Below are positions 34,054 to 42,185 of a stretch of 64,000 nt of DNA, one piece after another (within the stretch, counting starts at the first letter, position 1; every line of letters begins with the position of its first letter). This stretch comes from Streptomyces antioxidans (GTDB lineage: Bacteria; Actinomycetota; Actinomycetes; Streptomycetales; Streptomycetaceae): assembly GCF_000968685.2 (NCBI RefSeq), contig NZ_LAKD02000076.1, forward strand, positions 62,001-126,000, in the 5' to 3' direction. The translations under genes were made by a program, and so were the position numbers. Under the pieces are notes generated by a model. That model made no database searches, had not been told where the DNA came from, and worked only from the letters and a program-made list of their open reading frames with translations.

Positions 34054-36729
34054 TCAGGAGTCGTCCAGGGAGGTTTCGGCCCAGATGACCTTGCCGTCCG
34101 CGGTGTAGCGGGTGCCCCAGCGCTGGGCGAACTGGGCGACGAGGAAGAGTCCGCGGCCGCCCTCGTCGGTGGTCGTGGCGTGGCGCATATGGGGTGCGGT
34201 GCTGCTGCCGTCGGAGACCTCGCAGATCAGTCCGCGGCCGCGCAGCAGGCGTATGTGCAGGGGAGGGGCGCCGTACCGCAGGGCGTTGGTGATCAGTTCG
34301 CTGATGATCAGCTCGGCGGTGCACACGGCGTCCTCCAGATCCCACGCCCGGAGCCGACGGGCACAGGCGGAGCGCTGCGGGGCGACCGCCGCCGGGTCGA
34401 ACGGCACGTCCCACTCGGCCACGTTCTCCGGGTCGAGCAGACGGGTGCGGGCCACCAGAAGGGCGACATCATCGCTCGGGCGGGGTGGCAGCACGGTCTG
34501 GAACAGGCTTCGGCAGGTCTCTTCCGGGTCGAGGTCCGGCTCGGCTGCGAGAGTACGGCGCAGCAGGCCGAGACCGGTGTCGGTGGTGCGGTCGTGGCCT
34601 TCCAGGAGACCGCTGGTGTAGAGCACCAGACGGCTTGCGGCAGGCAGCGGGAGGGCGACCGCCCGGAAGGGTTCCCCGCCCTGGCCCAGGGGCGGGGAAC
34701 CGGGCACCGCCGGGATGTCCACGGTGCCGTCGGGGCGGACCAGCGCGAGGCCAGGATCGCCGGCCCGGGCCACGGTGAACTGGCCCGACACCGAGTCGTG
34801 GATCGCGTACAGGCAGCTGGCGCCCGTGACCCGGGTGCCGTGCTCATCGGCGTCGTGTTCCAGGTCGAGACGGGTGACCAGCTCGTCCATGTGGGAAAGG
34901 AGCTCATCCGGGGGCACGTCCCGGGCCGAGAAGTTCTGCACCGCGGTGCGCAGCCGGCCCATCGTGGCCGCGGCGTGCAGGCCCTGTCCGGCCACCTTTC
35001 CGACGACCAGCGCGACCCGGGCGCCCGGGAGCGGAATCACATCGAACCAGCTTCCGCCCGCCCCGCCCGGCGCGGGCAGATAGTGGGCCGCCACCTGCGC
35101 GGCGCCCTGCTCGGGCAGTCCGCCGGGAAGAAGGGTGCGCTGCAGGGCGGTGACCATGGCGTGTTCGCGGGCGTAGCGGCGGGCGTTGTCGACGGACACG
35201 GCGGTGCGCACGGCCAGCTCCCCGGCGATCGCCAGATCCGTTTCGTCGAACGGCGCACGGTGCCGCGCCCGCCAGAAGGTGGCGAGGCCCAGGGTGACAC
35301 CGCGGAACCGCAGCGGGACGGTGATCAGCGAGTGGATCCCGTGGTCGAGGAGGCGCCGGGCCTCCCCGGCCGGCCACCCGCCGGTACTGGTCGGACCGGC
35401 CTGGAGGAGGACGGCGGCTCCGGTCTTCACGGCCCGGCTCTGCGGAGTGGAGGGGGCGTAGACGACCGGTTCGCCCACCCGGAAGAGGGGGGCTTCGGCG
35501 GGGGTCCCGCCGACGGCGGTCCGGTGCGGCGCCAGGGGCTCGTACGGCGGCTCTGGCTCCTCGCCACGCAGTACGGGGTCCAGCAGTTCCACGGCGGCGA
35601 TATCGGCGAACCGGGGGACGGCCACGTCCACCAGCTGCTCGGCGGTGCCCGTCAGTTCCAGGGTGGAACTGATCCGCACACCGGCGTCGGACAGCAGCTT
35701 CAGCCGCTCGCCCGCCTCCACCGCCCGGTCGGAGAGCACCCGCAGCGCGGTGGTGTCCCGCAGCGTCACCACGCTTCCGGCAGGGGCGCCCGCACGGTCC
35801 GTGGACCGCATGTTGACCGACAGCAGCCGCTCCCCGCAGGGGTGCACCTCGTCCGTGACCCGCCGTCCCGACGTGAGCAGCTCGGTCAGCCGGGGTTCGA
35901 GGCCGAGCGCCCCGATGTGGCGTCCCTCCGCGTCCGGAGCCAGCCGAAGCAGCTCCCGGGCCTCGTCGTTGACGAGCAGCAGCCGCTTGTCCGCCGTCAG
36001 GACCAGCACTCCCTCGCGGACCGAGTGCAGCACCGCGTCATGGTGTTCGTACATCCGCGTCATCTGCGCGGCGCCCAGCCCGTGGGTCTGCCGGCGCGCC
36101 CGCCTGCTCAGCAGCGCCGCCCCGCCGGTGGCCAGGGCCAGCGCCCCGGCACCGCTGCCGAGCAGCATCGGCAGCCGGCGGTTCACCGTGCTGTGCACGT
36201 TCTGGATCTTGACCCCGACCGACACTCCGCCGAGGAGGGTGCCATCGGCCCTGGTGACGGGGACCGCCGAGACGACGGACGGGCCCTGGCTGGCCCGGAA
36301 GGTCTGCGAGATCGTCTTTCCGCGCAGCTCCTCCCGCACCAGCGCGGAGGGTCCGACGATCCGCTTGCCGATCAAGGACCGCTCGGGGTGGGTGAAACGG
36401 ATGCCACGGGTGTCGAACACGACGACGCTGTCGACGCGGGAGCCCTTCCGTGTCGCCTCCGCATGCGCCTCCAGTGCGGCTGTCGGTTTGTCGCCGCTCA
36501 GGGCCTGGGCCGTGCCGGGGGCGTGTGCGAAGGTCTGGGCGACCGCGAGCGATCGCCGACGGGCGTCGACCGTGGCGTGACCCCGGGCATCGGCGGCGAC
36601 GGCCGCCACCGCGGCGGCCACCAGAACCAGGATCAGCAGAAGCTGCAGGATGAACGCCTGCCCGGCGACGCTGCGCAGATACGGCAGGAGCCCCAGCCGC
36701 CTCCGGGTCGGACGAGCATGTCTGCTCAT
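34054..36729 (-). CDS. SpoIIE-type PP2C signalling protein (Cache-PAS-GAF-PP2C-HATPase), possibly inactive phosphatase
   Basis: An 891-aa membrane signalling protein. It has a TM helix (about 28-48), an extracellular Cache-like sensor (about 50-180), a second helix (about 188-208), a PAS domain (about 222-335), a GAF domain (about 355-520), a PP2C/SpoIIE phosphatase domain (about 530-755) and an RsbW-like ATPase domain (about 775-885, ELITNALRYG and DEGGRGLFLV). Such proteins control sigma factors through anti-sigma antagonists. The phosphatase metal ligands look altered: GGS at 560 instead of GGD, VGKVAGQG with K578 instead of D, and YTSG with S706 instead of D; only the late SDD pair is kept. 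A -10-like TTATAAAT sits about 10 bp before the start. Confidence 0.88.
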   Translation of the reverse strand: MSRHARPTRRRLGLLPYLRSVAGQAFILQLLLILVLVAAAVAAVAADARGHATVDARRRSLAVAQTFAHAPGTAQALSGDKPTAALEAHAEATRKGSRVDSVVVFDTRGIRFTHPERSLIGKRIVGPSALVREELRGKTISQTFRASQGPSVVSAVPVTRADGTLLGGVSVGVKIQNVHSTVNRRLPMLLGSGAGALALATGGAALLSRRARRQTHGLGAAQMTRMYEHHDAVLHSVREGVLVLTADKRLLLVNDEARELLRLAPDAEGRHIGALGLEPRLTELLTSGRRVTDEVHPCGERLLSVNMRSTDRAGAPAGSVVTLRDTTALRVLSDRAVEAGERLKLLSDAGVRISSTLELTGTAEQLVDVAVPRFADIAAVELLDPVLRGEEPEPPYEPLAPHRTAVGGTPAEAPLFRVGEPVVYAPSTPQSRAVKTGAAVLLQAGPTSTGGWPAGEARRLLDHGIHSLITVPLRFRGVTLGLATFWRARHRAPFDETDLAIAGELAVRTAVSVDNARRYAREHAMVTALQRTLLPGGLPEQGAAQVAAHYLPAPGGAGGSWFDVIPLPGARVALVVGKVAGQGLHAAATMGRLRTAVQNFSARDVPPDELLSHMDELVTRLDLEHDADEHGTRVTGASCLYAIHDSVSGQFTVARAGDPGLALVRPDGTVDIPAVPGSPPLGQGGEPFRAVALPLPAASRLVLYTSGLLEGHDRTTDTGLGLLRRTLAAEPDLDPEETCRSLFQTVLPPRPSDDVALLVARTRLLDPENVAEWDVPFDPAAVAPQRSACARRLRAWDLEDAVCTAELIISELITNALRYGAPPLHIRLLRGRGLICEVSDGSSTAPHMRHATTTDEGGRGLFLVAQFAQRWGTRYTADGKVIWAETSLDDS

Positions 36730-36784
36730 AACGGCATTTATAACACTTCTCTCGTCGTGGTCGGCGGGGAGTCCGCGGTGCCGC

Positions 36785-36796
36785 TTGATCGATCAA
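36785..36796. promoter_or_regulatory. 12-bp palindrome in a divergent promoter region
   Basis: TTGATCGATCAA is a perfect palindrome in the 232-bp gap between the PP2C protein and the protease. A TGATC/GATCA half site recurs at 36807 and 36852. The protein that binds it is unknown. Confidence 0.4.
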
Positions 36797-36961
36797 TGCG
36801 TGTGCCGATCAAAGCGCTGGCGGACGTGCGGATCGGCATGCGGATCATCGTGCTGATCAAGGGCGGTCGACGAGGGTGCGGGGAGGTGGGTTACGCGTTC
36901 GCCCGGCTACGGGCACAATGAGACGGCTGGACCAACTACCGCCCCTTTCAAGGAGGTTCGG

Positions 36962-37903
36962 GTGAGAACAGCACGCCGTACCAGAAGACGTGGCCGGTTC
37001 GGACTGATCGCCGCGGTGTCCGGTCTGTTCGCCACGGCGGCCCTCGGGACTGTCGGCACGAGTGCGGCCGCCTCGTCCGCGTCCGCCGCTTCCTCGGCGT
37101 CCGCCGCTTCTTCCGCGGCCACCGCCACGTCCCCGTCCGCCTTAGCCTCTGTGGCCGCCTCGGCCGTGGAGTCCCTGGATGTGCCGGGCACCGCCTGGAC
37201 CGTGGACGAACGCACCGGAACGCTGCGTGTCCTCGTTGGCTCCACGGTCCGGGACGCCGACCGGGCCAGGCTCGACCGCACCGCCGAGCGGTGGGGCGGC
37301 GCCGTCACCGTCGAGCGGCTGGACGGCCCGCTGCGGGCCCTCCTCTCCGGAGGCGACGGGATCTACTCCGCCGCGGGGGTGCGCTGCTCCGCGGGGATCA
37401 ATGTGCAGAGCGGCGCCACGTACTACTTCGTCACCGCGGGACACTGCACCGATGGCGGCGCCACCTGGTACACCGACTCCGATGCCACCACCCCGGTCGG
37501 CCCGACCACCGGCACCAGCTTCCCGGGCGATGACTACGGCGTCGTCCGGTACGCCAACACGGCCGTTCCGCACCCCGGCACCGTGGGGACCGTCGACATC
37601 ACCGGGACCGCCACCGCCCACGTCGGCCAGCAGGTCTGCCGCCGGGGTGCCACCACCGGTGTCCGGTGCGGTGTGGTCACCGCGCTCAACGCGACCGTCA
37701 ACTACGGCGGCGGTGACATCGTCTACGGCCTGATCCAGACCAATATCTGCGCCGAGCCGGGCGACAGCGGCGGCCCGCTCTACGCGGGCGACAAGATCAT
37801 CGGCATTCTCTCGGGCGGCTCGGGGGACTGCACCTCCGGAGGCACCACCTACTACCAGCCGATCCAGGAGGTGCTCAGCGCCTACGGCCTCACCGTCTAC
37901 TGA
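36962..37903 (+). CDS. Secreted S1 serine protease, streptogrisin type, with TTA codon
   Basis: A 313-aa pre-pro-protease. The signal peptide spans about 1-36, then comes an unusual Ser/Ala-rich stretch (AASSASAASSASAASSA). A short propeptide follows and the mature chymotrypsin-like domain begins near residue 125 (GGDGIYSAAGVRCS). The triad is His in TAGHC (about 161), Asp in DDYGVVRY (about 190) and Ser in EPGDSGGPLY (about 268); six cysteines fit three disulfides. The GTG start has AGGAGG at 36952-36957. Codon 61 is TTA (37142-37144), so translation should depend on the bldA leucyl-tRNA. Its 3' end overlaps the convergent PepSY gene by 7 bp. Confidence 0.94.
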   Translation: MRTARRTRRRGRFGLIAAVSGLFATAALGTVGTSAAASSASAASSASAASSAATATSPSALASVAASAVESLDVPGTAWTVDERTGTLRVLVGSTVRDADRARLDRTAERWGGAVTVERLDGPLRALLSGGDGIYSAAGVRCSAGINVQSGATYYFVTAGHCTDGGATWYTDSDATTPVGPTTGTSFPGDDYGVVRYANTAVPHPGTVGTVDITGTATAHVGQQVCRRGATTGVRCGVVTALNATVNYGGGDIVYGLIQTNICAEPGDSGGPLYAGDKIIGILSGGSGDCTSGGTTYYQPIQEVLSAYGLTVY

Positions 37904-39399
37904 TACCGCCCACCGCGCCGACGGGCGATCCCGCCGACGGCGATGTCGACGGCCAGGAAGGCGGCAAGAGGGATGCCGAGGAGCGGTAGCCAGTAGCCGA
38001 TCACGGCGGTGGCCGCGGCCAAGGGGAGGAGGACATGCACCGGCACCCGCCGCCAGGCGCCGCGGGGGACCGGGCGGCCGAACGCGGAGGCGCGGCCGCG
38101 CTGCCACCACATGCGGTAGCCCCAGACGATCAGGAGGATCAGCGCGAGCGCGAGAGCGGCCAGGGCGATCTGGTTGACGAGGCCGAAGAGGTTTCCGGTG
38201 TGGAGGTCGATGCCCCAGCGGGTGAGCTTGGCGAGCACCGGATAGTCGGCGAACCGCTGGACATCGGTCACCTCGCCCGTGGCCGGATCGATGGCCACCG
38301 AGTCCTGCTTCTCGGGCCAGCTGCGCTGGATCTGGCTGACGACATACGCACTGCCGGGCTCGGCGGGCGGCACGATCTCGACCGGGTCGTCCAGGTCCTC
38401 GGCGCGGGCGGCCCGCAGAACGGTGTCCAGGCCCACATCGGCGGTGTGCCCGGCCCTCTCGCCCGTGCCGCCCATGTCCATCCCCGGCATCGAGCCGGAT
38501 CCCATGTGGTGTCCGGCGTGTTCGCCGCCGCCGACGGTGGCCGAGACGGCCGGGGTGGTCTGGCCGATGGCGGTGCGCAGGTCCTCCACATGGGCACCCG
38601 CGTAGGTCGACCAGGTCAGACCGGTGGCGGACAGGAACAGCAGCCCCAGCGCCACCCACAGCCCGACCGCGCCGTGGAAGGACATGGTGCGCTTGCGACC
38701 GGTGGCGGCGCGGTCGGGCAGGGCGACCGCCCGCGGCGTGCGCCTCTTACGGCGACGGCTGAGCCAGAGCACCACACCGCCGAGCGCGATGACCCACAGC
38801 CAGCTGGCCGCGAGTTCGCTGTAGAGGCGGCCGGGCTGCCCGAGGTGCAGATCGCGGTGGAACTCATCGATCCAGGTGCGCAGCGGAAGGGCGCCGCTGG
38901 AGCCGTACTGCTCCAGCGCGCCGCGCGTCTTCCCGGTGTACGGGTCGACGAAGACGGCCAGCGTGTGATCGGGATCGACGCCCTTGACGCCGGAGAGCAG
39001 CACCCGGGTGGTGGCGCCGTCCTCCGGGGAGGGCCGCACGGCGCTGATCTCACCCTCCGGGTGTGCCGTGCGCGCGGCCGCCACCTGCTGGGAGATGGGC
39101 AGTTCGCGGTCGCCCACGGGGACGCGCAGCTCATGTCCGTAGACCAGCCTCTCGGCCTGGAACGATCCGGCGTACAGCAGCCCGGTCACGGCCGCGACCA
39201 GCAGGAACGGTGCGACCAGTACCCCCGCGTAGAAGTGCAGCCGGAGCACCAGCGGCCGCAGGGCGGCCCATACGGACCCACTCGGCCCGGGTCTGGTGGG
39301 TCCGGTGGGTTCGCCGGGCCCGGTGGGGGAGTGCTGCTCCCTGTCCGCGGCACCGTCCGGGGAGTCGCCCGTGGCCGGGGCGAGGGGTTCAGCGGACAT
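37897..39399 (-). CDS. PepSY-domain membrane protein with Met/His-rich loop
   Basis: A 500-aa PepSY-TM protein. The first TM helix (FYAGVLVAPFLLVAAVTGLLY) is followed by a PepSY domain, further helices (SWLWVIALGGVVLWLSRRRK, GLWVALGLLFLSATGL), a large extracytoplasmic part and C-terminal helices. Between residues about 290 and 320 lies HAGHHMGSGSMPGMDMGG, a likely Cu(I)/Cu(II) or other metal-binding segment. Conserved E-F-H-R-D-L-H-L and W-G-I-D-L-H-T-G motifs are typical of the family, which is often linked to iron or copper reduction at the membrane. ATG 39399 is chosen. It is divergent from the Met/His-rich membrane protein. Confidence 0.88.
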   Translation of the reverse strand: MSAEPLAPATGDSPDGAADREQHSPTGPGEPTGPTRPGPSGSVWAALRPLVLRLHFYAGVLVAPFLLVAAVTGLLYAGSFQAERLVYGHELRVPVGDRELPISQQVAAARTAHPEGEISAVRPSPEDGATTRVLLSGVKGVDPDHTLAVFVDPYTGKTRGALEQYGSSGALPLRTWIDEFHRDLHLGQPGRLYSELAASWLWVIALGGVVLWLSRRRKRRTPRAVALPDRAATGRKRTMSFHGAVGLWVALGLLFLSATGLTWSTYAGAHVEDLRTAIGQTTPAVSATVGGGEHAGHHMGSGSMPGMDMGGTGERAGHTADVGLDTVLRAARAEDLDDPVEIVPPAEPGSAYVVSQIQRSWPEKQDSVAIDPATGEVTDVQRFADYPVLAKLTRWGIDLHTGNLFGLVNQIALAALALALILLIVWGYRMWWQRGRASAFGRPVPRGAWRRVPVHVLLPLAAATAVIGYWLPLLGIPLAAFLAVDIAVGGIARRRGGRYQ

Positions 39400-39642
39400 G
39401 GACGACTCCTGGTTCGGGGGCAACGGCGGGAGGCGGACGCATTGCTGCCCGCGCCGGTTGAGTCGTCGGCGGAACGCGCGGCCGAGTTCCGGGCATCTTC
39501 TGTGAGCTGGCTCACATGGGGTTGGGTGGAGGCGGTCACGGGCCGGGCTTGTCATCCGCGTGCCGATGATGGGGCCACGGTGCTTGTCACACCGGTGATG
39601 AAGATTGAGCCGCCGTCACGCACACCGGCCACGGCTGGCACC

Positions 39643-40347
39643 ATGGCTGCCATGTCCGCCGGGCCACCGTTCCGCCTCGCACGAGCCGCCGTGTTCGCGG
39701 CGGTGTGCGTCGTGGTGACGGCGCTCGGACACGCGCTGATGTCCGGTGACACCCTGCCGGTGTGGTCCGTGGCCGCCGCGTTCGCCGGGACGACGGCCGC
39801 CGCGTGGTGGGTCGCCGGGCGGGAGCGCGGAGCGCTGGTCGTGACCGGTGCGACGGTGGTCGCGCAACTCGGCCTGCATATGGTGTTCCGGTGCGCGGAG
39901 GCGACAGTCGCCCCCGTGGCGGGGAGCGCCATGGGCGACGGGGCGCGGGGGACGCGGGACACGGGCGCCGCCCCGATGAGCGGCGGCGCCATGGGCCATA
40001 TGCACCACGGTGCGGACGCGATGTCCGCCACCGCGCCGTCCATGGGCCAGTTGCCGTGGCCCTGGGCGGGTCCGGGTGGCCCGGGCATGGCCATGGTCCA
40101 CCTTCTCGCCGCGCTGATCTGCGGGTTGTGGCTGTGGCGCGGTGAGCGGGCCGTCTTCCGGCTCGGCCGCGCGCTCGCGGCCCTGTTGTTCGTCCCGCTC
40201 GTTCTCGTCCTGCGGATCCTGGGCGCGAGCGCCACTCCGCCGCCCGCGTGGCCGTCCGCACCGGCCACCGCCCGCCGGTTGCGCGGAGCCCTGCTACGGC
40301 ACGTCATCCTTCGCAGAGGGCCACCGGCGCGGTTCGCCACCCGCTGA
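39643..40347 (+). CDS. Membrane protein with Met/His-rich loop, unknown function
   Basis: A 234-aa protein with about four to five hydrophobic helices (AAVFAAVCVVVTALGHALM; VWSVAAAFAGTTAAAWWVAG; GALVVTGATVVAQLGLHMVF; MAMVHLLAALICGLWLW). Residues about 120-145 contain MSGGAMGHMHHGADAMSATA, a metal-binding-like stretch mirroring the one in the divergent PepSY protein. I cannot place it in a named family. Starts at 39598 and 39652 are also possible. It precedes the ECF sigma gene by 164 bp on the same strand and could be its membrane partner or a copper-handling protein. Confidence 0.75.
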   Translation: MAAMSAGPPFRLARAAVFAAVCVVVTALGHALMSGDTLPVWSVAAAFAGTTAAAWWVAGRERGALVVTGATVVAQLGLHMVFRCAEATVAPVAGSAMGDGARGTRDTGAAPMSGGAMGHMHHGADAMSATAPSMGQLPWPWAGPGGPGMAMVHLLAALICGLWLWRGERAVFRLGRALAALLFVPLVLVLRILGASATPPPAWPSAPATARRLRGALLRHVILRRGPPARFATR

Positions 40348-40511
40348 ACCGCCCGTCCTTCCCCCGCCCTGGTGGACGGGCGGAGCACCGGCGCCTGCCC
40401 GGCGTCGGTCCCATCCGTCGGCACCACCGCCGCTCGCCGCCCCGCCACGTCCTCGTGTGCCGGTGGCGCCTGCCGGTGTGCCGTCCACCGCCTTCCGAAG
40501 GACGTTTGACG

Positions 40512-41165
40512 ATGCCTTCTCCCACCCTGTCCGCCACACCGAGAAGAGCCGTGCCGCCCGCCGCCGTCCACGGGCACGGCTTCGCCACCGCGGCGCACGA
40601 CCGCCAGGTCACCGAATGGGCCCTGGCCGCCCGTGACGGCGACCGCGACGCGGTCGACCACTTCATCCGCGCCACCTACCGCGATGTGCGCCGCTTCGTA
40701 CTCCATCTCACCGCCGACCCCCACGGCTGCGAGGACCTGGCCCAGGAAACGTATGTGCGGGCGCTGACCGGGCTGTCGCGCTTCGCGGGCCGCTCATCGG
40801 CCCGTACGTGGCTGCTGTCGATCGCCCGTCGGGTGGTGGTCGACCGCTACCGCACGGCCGCCGCCCGTCCCCGCACCCTGGACGCGGACGACTGGCAGGA
40901 GGTGGCCGAACGGGCGCAGCCCGCCGGGCTCCCCGGGTTCGACGAGGGGGTGGCGCTGATGGATCTGCTGGCGGCGCTCGCCCCGGCGCGCCGTGAGATG
41001 TTCCTCCTCACCAAGGTGCTCGGCCTGCCGTACGCGGACGCCGCCACCGCCACCGGCTGCCCCATCGGCACCGTACGCTCCCGTGTGGCCCGCGCCCGCG
41101 AGGACATCAGCGCACTGCTGGCCGCGGCGGAAAGGGCCGCGGAACCGGTGCGGTTGGCGGGCTGA
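40512..41165 (+). CDS. ECF-type sigma factor
   Basis: A 217-aa sigma-70 factor with region 2 (YRDVRRFVLHLTADPHGCEDLAQETYVRAL, partly quoted) and region 4 (FLLTKVLGLPYADAATATG with the recognition helix IGTVRSRVARARE). There is no region 3, as in the ECF group. GAAGGA lies 10 bp before the ATG at 40512; homology starts about 30 residues in. No obvious zinc-binding anti-sigma gene is adjacent, which leaves the Met/His-rich membrane protein upstream as a candidate partner. Confidence 0.92.
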   Translation: MPSPTLSATPRRAVPPAAVHGHGFATAAHDRQVTEWALAARDGDRDAVDHFIRATYRDVRRFVLHLTADPHGCEDLAQETYVRALTGLSRFAGRSSARTWLLSIARRVVVDRYRTAAARPRTLDADDWQEVAERAQPAGLPGFDEGVALMDLLAALAPARREMFLLTKVLGLPYADAATATGCPIGTVRSRVARAREDISALLAAAERAAEPVRLAG

Positions 41166-41270
41166 GCCCACGCGACGATGCGGGGCGCGGCGGGCGGCGG
41201 GCCCTCAGCGGCCGCCTGCCGCGCCCGGCTGTGGCGGTGGCGTACGGAGCGGACGTCTGCGAGCGCACAC

Positions 41271-41301
41271 TTGACCCTCACACCGTGTGAGGCGCTGAAC
41301 T
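41271..41301 (+). promoter_or_regulatory. MerR-type promoter with perfect dyad in 19-bp spacer
   Basis: TTGACC (41271-41276), a 19-bp spacer and TGAACT (41296-41301). The dyad CCTCACAC-c-GTGTGAGG (41276-41292) has perfect 8-bp arms. The start codon at 41312 follows within about 10 bp, so the mRNA is leaderless or nearly so. Confidence 0.8.
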
Positions 41302-41311
41302 CGGAGCCGTC

Positions 41312-42136
41312 ATGTTCACCATCGGAGACTTCGCCCGGCACGGCCGCGTCTCGGTCCGGATGCTGCGCCACTACGACGCCACCGGACTGCTGCACCCGGC
41401 CCATGTCGACCCCGCCACCGGATACCGCTCCTACTCGGCCGCCCAGCTCAGTCGGCTGAACCGGATCATCGCGCTGAAAGAGCTCGGCTTCACCCTCCAG
41501 CAGGTGCGGGACATCGTGGACGACAAGGTCGGCACCGAGGAGCTGCGCGGCATGCTGCGGTTGCGGCGGGCCGAACTGGAGGCCACGGTGGCCGCCACGG
41601 CGGCACGGCTGGTGCAGGTCGAGGCGAGGCTCCGGTCGATCGAGAGCGAGGGGCACATGCCCACGAACGACGTCGTCATCAAGGCCCTCCCCGCGGTGCG
41701 GGTGGCGGAGCTCACCGCGACCGCCGCGGGTTTCGACCCCCAGGAGATCGGCCCGGTCATCACACCCCTCTACGACGAGCTGTGCCGACGCCTCGCCACG
41801 GCGGGCATCACCCCGACGGGCCCCGGTGTGGCGTACTACGAGGACGCCCCGGAAGGCGGCGGCGCCGTGACCGTCCACGCCGCCATGCAGGTCTCCGCCC
41901 CGCTCCGGGACGACGAGGACCTGAGGATCCTCGATCTGCCGCCCGTCGACCGGGCCGCGACCATCGTCCACCGTGGCCCGATGGACGCGGTGGTGCCCAC
42001 GGCCCAGGCCCTGGCCCATTGGATCGACGGCAACGGCTACCGGTCGGCCGGATACCCCCGGGAGATCAGCCTGGAGTGCCCGGAGAACCGCGACGAGTGG
42101 GTCACGGAGCTCCAGGCACCGGTGCTCCAGGTCTGA
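41312..42136 (+). CDS. MerR-family regulator with GyrI-like ligand domain
   Basis: A 274-aa regulator. The N-terminal MerR wHTH is FTIGDFARHGRVSVRMLRHY; a coiled coil follows (about 75-115); residues about 120-274 form a GyrI/BmrR-like effector domain (VVIKALPAVRVAELT ... SAGYPREISLECP). BmrR-type proteins activate multidrug exporters when lipophilic cations bind. The promoter just upstream is its likely autoregulated target. No exporter is adjacent. The start lacks a Shine-Dalgarno, in keeping with a leaderless transcript. Confidence 0.93.
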   Translation: MFTIGDFARHGRVSVRMLRHYDATGLLHPAHVDPATGYRSYSAAQLSRLNRIIALKELGFTLQQVRDIVDDKVGTEELRGMLRLRRAELEATVAATAARLVQVEARLRSIESEGHMPTNDVVIKALPAVRVAELTATAAGFDPQEIGPVITPLYDELCRRLATAGITPTGPGVAYYEDAPEGGGAVTVHAAMQVSAPLRDDEDLRILDLPPVDRAATIVHRGPMDAVVPTAQALAHWIDGNGYRSAGYPREISLECPENRDEWVTELQAPVLQV

Positions 42137-42185
42137 TGGCGGACGGGTCGTAGCGGAACGACGGGCCCGCCGGGCGAGGCGGTCG

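Noticed and set aside
36797..36921. 41-codon frame in the gap before the protease (MRVPIKALADV...)
   Set aside because: No ribosome-binding site and no recognisable homology; it overlaps the likely promoter region.
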